DNA of 64,000 nt, taken from assembly GCF_001659725.1 (NCBI RefSeq), contig NZ_CP015922.1, forward strand, positions 1,860,001-1,924,000, given 5' to 3'. The translations under genes were made by a program, and so were the position numbers. This DNA is from Polynucleobacter wuianus. Lineage in GTDB: Bacteria > Pseudomonadota > Gammaproteobacteria > Burkholderiales > Burkholderiaceae. The notes under the pieces were generated by a model. The model saw nothing but the letters and a program-made list of their open reading frames with translations. It was not told the origin of the DNA and did no database searches. Below, piece by piece: positions 1 to 7,964 of the stretch (position 1 is the stretch's first letter; every line of letters starts with the position of its first letter).

Positions 1-1
1 A

Positions 2-1195
2 GATGGCCAACATGTTCTGCGCCTGAAGATTGATATGGCGCACCCCAATATTGTGATGCGTGACCCCGTGGTTTACCGCATCCGTCATACCGATCATCAC
101 CGCACCGGTAGCAAATGGTGCATTTACCCACTTTATGACTTCACCCATTGCATCTCAGATGCTTTAGAGAACGTCTCTCACTCAATCTGCACGCTGGAGT
201 TTGAGAACAACCGTCCGCTATATGACTGGATTGTTAACTCGCTTAAAGAATTGGGCGTATTCAAAGATCCCGTGCCACATCAATACGAATTTGCACGCCT
301 TAATCTAACGTACACCATCACCAGTAAACGTAAGTTATTGCAGCTCGTTGAAGAAAAGCATGTTGATGGTTGGGATGATCCGAGAATGCCAACCATTGTC
401 GGTATTCGTCGTCGTGGTTACACCCCAGAAAGTATTCGCTTGTTCTGTGAGCGCATTGGCGTCTCCAAGGCAGACAGTTGGATCGATATGAGCACACTCG
501 ATCAAGCCCTGCGTGATGATCTTGAAGCCAGAGCCCCGCGCGCGACTGCAGTATTAAAACCACTTAAACTAGTAGTTGAAAACTTTGATGTATCCGCAAA
601 AGAGGCTTGCTCGGCGCCACGCCACCCACAACATCCTGAATGGGGCAATCGTGAATTTCATTTCACACGCGAACTCTGGATTGAAGCCGATGACTTTATG
701 AAAGAACCGATTAAAGGATTCTTTAGACTCTACCCGCCGATTGGTGATCAACCCGGTAGTCGAGTTCGTTTGCGTCACGGCTTTGTAGTTGAGTGCACTG
801 GCTTTGAAACAGATGCTGACGGTAATGTCACTCAAGTGAACGTCACCCACTTCCCAGATAGCAAGAGCGGTACGCCTGGCTCAAACAACTACAAAGTGAA
901 GGGCAATATTCATTGGATTAGCGCTGCAGAAGCCATTCCAACTGAAGTGCGCTTATTTGATCACCTCTTTAGTGATCCGCACCCTGATAGCGGTGATAAG
1001 AATTTCTTGGATGCAATTAATCCGAATTCTAAAGAAACCATTACCGCTTACTTAGAACCCTGTATGAAGAATGTCAAAGCTGAAGATCGCTTTCAGTTTG
1101 AACGTCACGGCTACTTTGTTGCCGATAAAACCGATTCCAAGCCTGGCAAGCCGGTGTTTAACCGTACTGTTGGTCTTAAGGATTCTTGGAAGTAG
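2..1195 (+). CDS. glnS: Glutamine--tRNA ligase, C-terminal part (5' end outside window)
   Basis: Class I aminoacyl-tRNA synthetase that charges tRNA-Gln. The reading frame is open from base 2, so the N-terminal part with the HIGH motif lies upstream of the window. The visible part begins DGQHVLRLKIDMAHPNIVMRDP, typical of the GlnRS catalytic domain. It continues through WCIYPLYDFTHCISDALE, the anticodon-binding beta-barrels and a C-terminal FERHGYFVADK block, a normal GlnRS ending. The internal ATG near base 35 is not the start, because the family sequence runs unbroken through it. The 3' end overlaps the convergent epimerase gene by 20 bases. Confidence 0.96.
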   Translation, partial: DGQHVLRLKIDMAHPNIVMRDPVVYRIRHTDHHRTGSKWCIYPLYDFTHCISDALENVSHSICTLEFENNRPLYDWIVNSLKELGVFKDPVPHQYEFARLNLTYTITSKRKLLQLVEEKHVDGWDDPRMPTIVGIRRRGYTPESIRLFCERIGVSKADSWIDMSTLDQALRDDLEARAPRATAVLKPLKLVVENFDVSAKEACSAPRHPQHPEWGNREFHFTRELWIEADDFMKEPIKGFFRLYPPIGDQPGSRVRLRHGFVVECTGFETDADGNVTQVNVTHFPDSKSGTPGSNNYKVKGNIHWISAAEAIPTEVRLFDHLFSDPHPDSGDKNFLDAINPNSKETITAYLEPCMKNVKAEDRFQFERHGYFVADKTDSKPGKPVFNRTVGLKDSWK

Positions 1196-2072
1196 TCTTC
1201 AGAAAATCCGCTACGCTGGGATAACGTAGTGGGGTTTTTAATTCATGTAGCCGAGTATTGGTAACTCGTCTTGATTCACGCATAAATGACCAAAGCATCG
1301 GGCTCACTATTTTTTGTAGCTCCCTAGCTGGCTTACGTGGCGGCCTTTCTAGACCAAACGCATCAGCCACCTCATCAAAATAATCACCCATCTTGGTTTC
1401 ACCGCCGTCACAGGTATTGATAATTCGCTGTGGCTTGCCGTGATAAACCGCTGCACAAACCAAGCGCGCTAGATCATCGCTGTGAATGTGATTTGAATAC
1501 GCATCCTCCTCTGGCAATAGGGCTGGAGTTTGAGACTGCAGGCGTTCAATTGGTAGACGATCAGCGGCATAGATTCCAGGGACACGCAAAATAGTCACCG
1601 CTACGCCATGTGCTGGGCCCCACAAACGCAAGACTTGCTCTGCATCTACCCTTCTCTGGGCTCGCTCGCTTTGAGGGCTAACTGGAGTTACCTCGCTAAC
1701 CTTGGCACCTCGATGATCCCCATATACACCCGTAGTGCTGATGTAGATCAGGCGCCTGACGGCATTGGAGCCTTGGGCTAAAATTCTCAATAGGTTGCGG
1801 GTTCGGCAATCACGATTTCCTTGATTTTGGGGTGGCGCCAAATGAATGACGGTTTGAGCTAAACCGGATAAACGCCATAAGCTTTCTGGATGATCCAGGT
1901 TGCCCAAAATAGGAATCGCGCCAACCTCCCTCAACTCCTGAAAACGATTTTGTGAAGAAGTGAGTGCAAAAACTCGATGGCTGCGGGATAGCTGTCTTGC
2001 AACCCGAAGACCAATGTCACCACAACCAATAATCAGGATTGAAGGTTTACCAAAAGATTGCATAAGTGACAT
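1176..2072 (-). CDS. NAD(P)-dependent epimerase/dehydratase family protein (YeeZ-like)
   Basis: Rossmann-fold protein of 298 residues. The N-terminal dinucleotide motif ILIIGCGDIGLRVARQL is clear, and YISTTGVYGDHRG near residue 112 is characteristic of the atypical short-chain dehydrogenase/epimerase group that includes E. coli YeeZ. The substrate cannot be told from sequence. A second ATG three codons in (2063) is an alternative start; neither has a convincing ribosome binding site. It is transcribed divergently from the flavin reductase only a few bases away, and its 3' end overlaps glnS. The last ~60 coding bases also carry the glnS terminator hairpin. Confidence 0.8.
   Translation of the reverse strand: MSLMQSFGKPSILIIGCGDIGLRVARQLSRSHRVFALTSSQNRFQELREVGAIPILGNLDHPESLWRLSGLAQTVIHLAPPQNQGNRDCRTRNLLRILAQGSNAVRRLIYISTTGVYGDHRGAKVSEVTPVSPQSERAQRRVDAEQVLRLWGPAHGVAVTILRVPGIYAADRLPIERLQSQTPALLPEEDAYSNHIHSDDLARLVCAAVYHGKPQRIINTCDGGETKMGDYFDEVADAFGLERPPRKPARELQKIVSPMLWSFMRESRRVTNTRLHELKTPLRYPSVADFLKTTSKNP
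1208..1239 (+). terminator. Rho-independent terminator of glnS inside the opposing CDS
   Basis: An 8-bp stem, CCGCTACG (1208-1215) with CGTAGTGG (1225-1232, one G-T pair), has a 9-base loop and is followed by GGTTTTTA. It starts 13 bases after the glnS stop codon. It lies entirely within the 3' coding end of the convergent epimerase gene. The U-run is short, so strength is uncertain. Confidence 0.5.
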
Positions 2073-2099
2073 CGTAACGATTTATTGAAAGGAATGAGA

Positions 2100-3149
2100 G
2101 TGTTTTATCAGGTCACGCTCAAAACGAGCGGCAAACAATTTACTGTTACTCAGGATGAAACCGTCCTAGAGGCCGCTCTTCGTCAAGGCATCAACCTTCC
2201 CTATGGCTGCAAAAATGGTGCTTGTGGCTCTTGTAAGGGCAAGGTATTAGAAGGTCATATCAGCCATGGCCAGCACAGCGAGAACGCCCTGAGCAAAGCA
2301 GATGAAACTGCAGGCGGCATCTTGTTTTGCTGCTCCCACCCAAAGTCTGACCTCTTGATTGAGGCGCGCGAAGTTCAGGGCGCCGGTGATATTGCGATCC
2401 GCAAGGTGCCCTGTCGCGTAAATACCATCAGCAAACCCAGTAGTGATGTAGCGATTCTGAAATTGCAACTTCCCGCTGCTGAGCGCTTTCAGTTTTTAGC
2501 AGGACAGTACCTCGAGTTTCTTTTAAAAGATGGGCAACGTCGTGCCTACTCTATTGCGACTCCTCCAGACCAAGAAGGTCCACTTGAACTTCATATTCGC
2601 CACATGCCTGGTGGTCTATTTACCGACTTTGTCTTTGGTGCAAGCACACCCGCGCTTAAAGAAAAAGATATTTTGCGATTCGAGGGCCCCCTGGGCAGCT
2701 TCTTCCTGAGAGAAGATTCCAAGAAGCCCATCATCTTTTTAGCAGCAGGTACGGGCTTTGCGCCCATCAAATCCATCATCGAGCAAATGCAAGCTAAAAA
2801 GATTGATAGGCCCATAGAGTTGTATTGGGGCGGACGTCGTCCCGGCGATTTGTATCTTGATCAACTATGCAAAACCTGGGCACAAGAAATTCCAAGCTTT
2901 AAATACATCCCAGTAATTTCAGATGGATTGCCTGAGGATGGGTGGCAGGGTCGCACCGGCTTTGTGCACCAAGCCGTCATTGATGACCACCCAGACCTTA
3001 AGGGCTTTCAGGTCTATGCCTGTGGAGCCCCAGTCATGGTGAATACTGCTAGACATGACTTCTCCGCCAAGTGCCAACTGCCTGAAGATGAGTTCTTTGC
3101 AGACTCTTTCACCAGCGCCGCAGATTTAGCTACAAACCAATCTTCATAA
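2100..3149 (+). CDS. 2Fe-2S ferredoxin-FAD/NAD oxidoreductase (CDP-6-deoxy-delta-3,4-glucoseen reductase-like)
   Basis: Electron-transfer flavoprotein of about 350 residues in three parts. An N-terminal plant-type ferredoxin domain carries the cluster cysteines in YGCKNGACGSCKGKV and a later FCCSHP. An FAD-binding barrel has RAYSIATPP. An NAD-binding domain has LAAGTGFAPIKS and YACGAPVMV. The annotation name is inherited from the AscD family; the true electron acceptor in housekeeping Burkholderiales is not established. I prefer the GTG at 2100 as start: the AAGGA at 2089-2093 is 6 bases upstream of it, but abuts the ATG at 2094. An upstream TTG at 2085 is also in frame. Confidence 0.82.
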   Translation: MFYQVTLKTSGKQFTVTQDETVLEAALRQGINLPYGCKNGACGSCKGKVLEGHISHGQHSENALSKADETAGGILFCCSHPKSDLLIEAREVQGAGDIAIRKVPCRVNTISKPSSDVAILKLQLPAAERFQFLAGQYLEFLLKDGQRRAYSIATPPDQEGPLELHIRHMPGGLFTDFVFGASTPALKEKDILRFEGPLGSFFLREDSKKPIIFLAAGTGFAPIKSIIEQMQAKKIDRPIELYWGGRRPGDLYLDQLCKTWAQEIPSFKYIPVISDGLPEDGWQGRTGFVHQAVIDDHPDLKGFQVYACGAPVMVNTARHDFSAKCQLPEDEFFADSFTSAADLATNQSS

Positions 3150-3195
3150 AGTTAGATAATAGAAACCTTATCGGCCTCAATTACCCCAATACAGC

Positions 3196-4386
3196 ATGAA
3201 CACACCAGCACCCATTGATACCCATTCAGTCATGTTTATTACTCAACGCCCAGATGTGGTGATGGTTGAGGGTAATGGCTCATGGTTAACCGATAACAAT
3301 GGCAAACGCTATTTAGATTTTTTACAGGGTTGGGCTGTTAATTGCTTAGGTCATGGCAATCCCGGAATGATTGCTGCCCTCAATACACAAGCAAAGAAAC
3401 TGATTAACCCAAGCCCTGCGTTTTACAACGAGCCAATGATTGGCCTATCTAATCTATTGACTTCAAATAGTTGCTTTAACAAAGTCTTTTTTGCGAATAG
3501 TGGCGCCGAAGCAAATGAAGGCGCAATTAAGTTGGCGCGCAAATGGGGCCAGCTCAATAAAAATGGGGCTTTTGAAATCATCACCTTTGATCACAGCTTT
3601 CATGGTCGCACTCTGGCAACGATGAGTGCCTCTGGTAAGCCAAATTGGGACACCATGTTTGCGCCCCAAGTTCCCGGTTTTCCAAAAGCAGATTTGAATG
3701 ATTTGGACTCCGTTAAAAAAATGGTAACCGACAAAACGGTTGCGGTAATGCTCGAGCCAGTTCAAGGTGAAGGTGGCGTCATTCCAGCAACTAAAGAATT
3801 TATGCGCGAGCTGCGCAAGTTCACCAAAGAAAACAATATTCTGCTCATCGCTGATGAAGTACAAGCTGGCTGTGGCCGCACAGGCACTCTCTTTGCTTAT
3901 CAGCAATACGGCATTGAGCCAGACATCATGACCTTGGGTAAAGGTATTGGCGGTGGCGTTCCTTTGGCTGCCTTACTGGCAACTGATGCAGTAGCATGCT
4001 TTGTGCCAGGCGATCAGGGTGGCACCTATAACGGCAACCCACTCATGACTGCGGTCGGCATCAGCGTTATTGAGCAACTATTAGCACCAGGATTTTTGGA
4101 TAGCGTTAAAGCTAAAGGTGAATTGCTCAAATCAGAGCTCCTCAAGCTTTGTGCTGAATTTAATCTTGAAGGTGAGCGTGGTGAAGGCTTGCTACGCGCC
4201 CTGATGCTTGGTAAAGATATTGGTGGCAAGCTAGTAGAGCTGGCGCGTGAGCGTAATCCAGAGGGCCTACTGATCAATTCACCAAGACCAAACTTATTAC
4301 GCTTTATGCCAGCATTAAATGTTAGCGATGATGAAATTCGCCAGATGTGCAATATGCTGCGCGAATTACTTAAAGAAACAGCTTAA
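3196..4386 (+). CDS. argD: Acetylornithine-type class III aminotransferase
   Basis: PLP-dependent aminotransferase of 396 residues, the usual ArgD length. Family marks are NSGAEANEGAIKLARKW (cofactor phosphate site), HSFHGRTLATMSASG, LIADEVQAGCGRTG (PLP ring-binding Asp) and TLGKGIGGGVPLAALL, which carries the Schiff-base lysine. ArgD converts N-acetylglutamate semialdehyde to N-acetylornithine in arginine synthesis; many also act in lysine synthesis. argF and argG of the same pathway lie about 27 kb away. Related class III enzymes (4-aminobutyrate, succinylornithine) are similar, so substrate is inferred from length and overall pattern. No clear Shine-Dalgarno precedes the ATG. Confidence 0.82.
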   Translation: MNTPAPIDTHSVMFITQRPDVVMVEGNGSWLTDNNGKRYLDFLQGWAVNCLGHGNPGMIAALNTQAKKLINPSPAFYNEPMIGLSNLLTSNSCFNKVFFANSGAEANEGAIKLARKWGQLNKNGAFEIITFDHSFHGRTLATMSASGKPNWDTMFAPQVPGFPKADLNDLDSVKKMVTDKTVAVMLEPVQGEGGVIPATKEFMRELRKFTKENNILLIADEVQAGCGRTGTLFAYQQYGIEPDIMTLGKGIGGGVPLAALLATDAVACFVPGDQGGTYNGNPLMTAVGISVIEQLLAPGFLDSVKAKGELLKSELLKLCAEFNLEGERGEGLLRALMLGKDIGGKLVELARERNPEGLLINSPRPNLLRFMPALNVSDDEIRQMCNMLRELLKETA

Positions 4387-4398
4387 GTATTTACTCAC

Positions 4399-5112
4399 TT
4401 ACTCACCCAGGTAAGCCGTGCGCACTCTCGGGTCTTGAAGTAATTCCCCTCCAGGACCAGTAAGCGTAATTAAGCCACTCTCCATCACATAAGCACGATC
4501 AGCCATCTGCAAGGCCAAGCGAGCATTTTGCTCGACTAAGAGAATAGTCATGCCACTCATGGAAAGAGTGCGGATCACATCAAAAATGGTTTCTACCATG
4601 ATGGGGGATAGGCCCATAGATGGCTCATCCAATAGCAAGAGCTTAGGCTCCGCCATCATCGCTCTGCCCATCGCCACCATTTGTTGCTCACCACCCGATA
4701 GAGTGCCCGCCAATTGAGAGAGTCGCTCTTTCAACCTCGGAAAATAAGTAAATACCTCTTCTAGCTTTTGATTGATCGCTTTGGCATCCGTCTTCAGAAA
4801 CGCCCCCATCTGCAAGTTTTCCAGAATGGTCATACGTTTAAATACGCCACGACCTTCAGGCACAAGACCCAAACCCCGTTTAACCAATTCATAAGCAGGC
4901 AATTGATTGGTTTTCTGATTGATAAATTCAATTTCGCCTGACGCAGGTTTTAGCAGGCCTGAAATCGCTTTCAAACTCGAACTCTTACCGGCACCATTCG
5001 CACCAATCAAAGCAACCAGCTCTCCTTGATTTACGTGCAGATCTATTCCCTTGACAGCATTAATGCCACCATAAGCAACCTTGAGATCTTGAACTTGAAG
5101 TAAGGCGCTCAT
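4399..5112 (-). CDS. livF: Branched-chain amino acid ABC transporter, ATP-binding protein
   Basis: Cytoplasmic ABC ATPase of 237 residues, last gene of the liv operon. Walker A is GANGAGKSS, the ABC signature is LSGGEQQMVAMGRA, and Walker B is LLLLDEPSMGLSP followed by the switch region LLVEQNARLAL. Length and MSGLLEVxDLxVxYGxI-like N-terminus match LivF rather than LivG. Its ATG overlaps the livG stop by one base (TAATG), implying translational coupling. It is the partner ATPase of LivG in a LivHMGF complex. It ends 12 bases from the convergent argD stop, with no evident terminator between them. Confidence 0.93.
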   Translation of the reverse strand: MSALLQVQDLKVAYGGINAVKGIDLHVNQGELVALIGANGAGKSSSLKAISGLLKPASGEIEFINQKTNQLPAYELVKRGLGLVPEGRGVFKRMTILENLQMGAFLKTDAKAINQKLEEVFTYFPRLKERLSQLAGTLSGGEQQMVAMGRAMMAEPKLLLLDEPSMGLSPIMVETIFDVIRTLSMSGMTILLVEQNARLALQMADRAYVMESGLITLTGPGGELLQDPRVRTAYLGE

Positions 5113-5885
5113 TACACTGCCCCCTGGCCCAGATAGGCTTTAATCACTTCGGGATGCACGCGCACATCGGCAGGCTTACCTGTAGCAATCACCTTGCCGT
5201 AATCAAGTACGGTGAGACTATCGCAAATACCCATCACCAGGCTGACATCATGCTCAATTAAGAGAATGGTTTTACCGTCCGCACGAATACGTAGCAATAG
5301 CTCGCGCAATTCCAATTTCTCGGTAGCATTCATACCTGCAGCTGGCTCATCTAAAGCCAAAAGTTTGGGTTCTGTCGCTAAAGCTCTGGCAATCTCGAGG
5401 CGACGTTGATGTCCGTAAGATAGATTGCGTGCTTGCATATCCGCATAGTCGCCCAAGCCAACATAGGTAAGCAAAGCTTGTGATTTTTCACGAATAGATT
5501 GCTCCTCTCGCTTAGTCGATGGAAAGCGGAAGATAGCACCCAGCAGTCCCGCTTTAGACCTGCAGTGACAACCTACCATCACATTCTCAAGTACAGACAT
5601 TTCACCAAAGAGGCGAATATTCTGAAACGTTCTCGCTAAACCAGATTTAGTAACTTCAGAAACCGATTCTGGAAAGTAAGATTTGCCATCAAACAAAAAG
5701 ATTCCGGAGTCTGCTGGATAGAGTCCTGTAATCACATTAAAGAACGTAGTCTTACCCGCACCATTGGGCCCAATCAAACCCACAATCGATCCCTGAGGAA
5801 CTTGTAAGCCAACAGAATCGAGCGCTTGGACTCCGCCAAAGCGCTTAGAAACATCAGTAACATCTAGCAATAAATGAGAAGACAT
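5112..5885 (-). CDS. livG: Branched-chain amino acid ABC transporter, ATP-binding protein
   Basis: ABC ATPase of 257 residues. Walker A is GPNGAGKTTFFNVITG, the signature is LSYGHQRRLEIARALATEP (the LSYG variant is typical of LivG), Walker B is LLALDEPAAGMNATEK, and the switch region is ILLIEHDVSLVMGI. It pairs with LivF to energise uptake through LivH/LivM. Both ends use one-base TAATG stop/start overlaps, with livM upstream and livF downstream, so livM-G-F should be translated as a coupled unit. Confidence 0.94.
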   Translation of the reverse strand: MSSHLLLDVTDVSKRFGGVQALDSVGLQVPQGSIVGLIGPNGAGKTTFFNVITGLYPADSGIFLFDGKSYFPESVSEVTKSGLARTFQNIRLFGEMSVLENVMVGCHCRSKAGLLGAIFRFPSTKREEQSIREKSQALLTYVGLGDYADMQARNLSYGHQRRLEIARALATEPKLLALDEPAAGMNATEKLELRELLLRIRADGKTILLIEHDVSLVMGICDSLTVLDYGKVIATGKPADVRVHPEVIKAYLGQGAV

Positions 5886-6991
5886 TATTTGTCTACCCCT
5901 TTTTGCCAGATACCGCCCGGGCGATACAACATGATCAAAATTAAGGCGAGACCATAGATCAATTGCCGAATCACTTCTACATCCACAATCACATGACCAA
6001 AGAGTACTTTTTGAACTGGCTCAGCAACACCGCGCAATATTTCTGGAAATACCGCCAAGACAATCGCGCCCAAGATCACACCGGGAATATGCCCAATACC
6101 GCCCAGCACTACCATCGCTAAAACGACTATTGATTCCCATAATGTAAAAGACTCAGGAGAAACAAAACCTTGAAATGCTGAAAAGAGCACGCCAGCAACT
6201 CCTGCGAATGATGCACCAATGGCAAAAGCCAATAGCTTCATATTGCGAGTATTGATTCCCATGGCCTTGGCAGCAATCTCATCTTCGCGGATGGCAACCC
6301 AAGCACGACCGATACGAGAGTACTGTAAATGGAGACACACTATCGTAACCGCAATAGCTAATATCAGGAAAAGATAAAACACTAAATACAAACTGGGTAC
6401 CTGCACAAAACCGAAATCTAGTGGCTTAGTAAAAGAAACACCAAACAACTGAATTGGATCAATTGCCGTAATACCTTTTGGGCCATTAGTCAGATTCATT
6501 GGGCGATCAAGGTTATTCATAAAGATGCGAATAATCTCTCCAAAGCCCAAGGTCACAATCGCTAAATAATCGCCACGCAACTGCAACGTGGGGAAGCCCA
6601 AAATAATGCCAAACAGGGCTGCCAAGATAATGGAGAAGACCGCTACCATCCAGGGAGAGAAGTGCATGCCCTGCGGAAAAGCGGCGGCAATTGTTTCAAA
6701 ATGCTGAGGCAAATGAGGTGATGCTAATAAGGCATAGCTATATGCACCTAATGCATAAAAAGCGATATAACCTAAGTCCAAAAGACCAGCAAAACCCACA
6801 ACTACATTAAGACCTAGTGCAAGAACGATATAGAGCAAAGCGAAATCAAGTACACGCACCCAATAGTTACCACCACTTGCGCCTACTACCCAAGGCAAGA
6901 GTATTAACGCAAGCGCGCCCAGCCAAAGATAGCTTGATCGACTCAAATGATTTGAAGAAAGTCGCTTAAGCACGATCTGAAACCTTCTCAC
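5885..6991 (-). CDS. livM: Branched-chain amino acid ABC transporter, permease LivM
   Basis: Integral membrane permease of up to 368 residues with about eight to ten hydrophobic segments. The family motif is GFAGLLDLGYIAFYALGAYSYALLASP, and the cytoplasmic EAA-like loop (RIGRAWVAIREDEIAAKAMGINTRNMKLLAFAIGASFAG) contacts the ATPases. The longest start is a GTG at 6991, giving a 26-base overlap with livH; a second GTG seven codons in (6973) would leave an 8-base overlap and cannot be excluded. It forms the membrane channel with LivH. Confidence 0.93.
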   Translation of the reverse strand: MRRFQIVLKRLSSNHLSRSSYLWLGALALILLPWVVGASGGNYWVRVLDFALLYIVLALGLNVVVGFAGLLDLGYIAFYALGAYSYALLASPHLPQHFETIAAAFPQGMHFSPWMVAVFSIILAALFGIILGFPTLQLRGDYLAIVTLGFGEIIRIFMNNLDRPMNLTNGPKGITAIDPIQLFGVSFTKPLDFGFVQVPSLYLVFYLFLILAIAVTIVCLHLQYSRIGRAWVAIREDEIAAKAMGINTRNMKLLAFAIGASFAGVAGVLFSAFQGFVSPESFTLWESIVVLAMVVLGGIGHIPGVILGAIVLAVFPEILRGVAEPVQKVLFGHVIVDVEVIRQLIYGLALILIMLYRPGGIWQKGVDK

Positions 6992-7901
6992 CCAACAAAC
7001 CCGTTGGGCGCAATACGAGGACTAAGATCAATACCAAGAAAGCAAAAATGTCTTGATAGTTCGAACCAAAGACACCACCAGTGAGCTCACCTATATAACC
7101 GGCGCCCAAAGCCTCAATTAAGCCTAGTAGTAAGCCACCCAACATGGCGCCCTGTAAATTACCAATACCGCCCAACACTGCCGCAGTAAATGCTTTGAGG
7201 CCAGGAATAAAGCCCATATAGAAGTGCACATTGCCATAGTTGCTAGCAATCATTACTCCCGCCAATCCAGCTAACGCGCCACCCAACATAAATGTAATGG
7301 AAATCACACGATTAGGATTGACACCCATTAGCGATGCAATTTGAGTTTGCTCAGCAGTGGCACGCATAGCTCTACCAAGCTTGGTTTTTTCAACTAAGAA
7401 CAGCAAACCGCACATCACCGCTAATGCCACCACAATAATCACCATTTCTTTGCCGGTAATCGTTGCGCCTGAAGTACCAATCTCAATTGGGCTTGAGGGA
7501 AGCAGCTGTGGATAGGTCATTGGATTTCTAGACCATATCAGCATTGCAATCGTTTGTAACAAAATCGACATGCCAATCGCGGAGATCAGCGGTGCTAAAC
7601 GTGGCGCATTGCGCAGCGGTCTATAGGCAATACGCTCAATCCAATAACTCAAACCTGCGCAAACGGCCATCGTCACCGGCAAAACAATCAGCAGCGTCAG
7701 CCAACCTGGTAAATCGCTAGTCAAACTCAAGATCAAACGCAGTAATGAGAGGGAGACCATTGCGCCGATCATGAGTACCTCGCCATGAGCGAAGTTAATG
7801 ATCCCCAGCACCCCATAGACCATGGTGTATCCCAAAGCGATCAAGGCATAAATGCTACCCAGCACTAAGCCATTGATGATTTGCTGAAGAAAAATGTCCA
7901 T
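6966..7901 (-). CDS. livH: Branched-chain amino acid ABC transporter, permease LivH
   Basis: Integral membrane permease of 311 residues. It opens IINGLVLGSIYALIALGYTMVYGVLGIINFAHGEVLMIGA, a hallmark of LivH. A later TKLGRAMRATAEQTQIASLMGVNPNRVI block is the ATPase-contacting loop. It lies 63 bases downstream of livJ, with a terminator hairpin in that gap, so it should be expressed below livJ unless a separate promoter exists. Its 3' end overlaps livM. Confidence 0.94.
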   Translation of the reverse strand: MDIFLQQIINGLVLGSIYALIALGYTMVYGVLGIINFAHGEVLMIGAMVSLSLLRLILSLTSDLPGWLTLLIVLPVTMAVCAGLSYWIERIAYRPLRNAPRLAPLISAIGMSILLQTIAMLIWSRNPMTYPQLLPSSPIEIGTSGATITGKEMVIIVVALAVMCGLLFLVEKTKLGRAMRATAEQTQIASLMGVNPNRVISITFMLGGALAGLAGVMIASNYGNVHFYMGFIPGLKAFTAAVLGGIGNLQGAMLGGLLLGLIEALGAGYIGELTGGVFGSNYQDIFAFLVLILVLVLRPTGLLGEKVSDRA

Positions 7902-7924
7902 TAAAGGGCTTTATGAAGAAGTAC

Positions 7925-7952
7925 AAAAAAGAGCGCCGTATTTGCGGCGCTC
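7925..7952 (-). terminator. Terminator/attenuator between livJ and livH
   Basis: GAGCGCCG (7931-7938) and CGGCGCTC (7945-7952) form a perfect 8-bp stem with a 6-base loop. On the minus strand it is followed by six T (complement of 7925-7930), a textbook intrinsic terminator. It sits between livJ and the membrane components, where partial termination would give more binding protein than transporter. Confidence 0.85.
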
Positions 7953-7964
7953 TTTTCATGTTTC

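Noticed and set aside
3463..3906. A 147-codon minus-strand frame opposite argD
   Set aside because: Antisense shadow of a complete aminotransferase gene.
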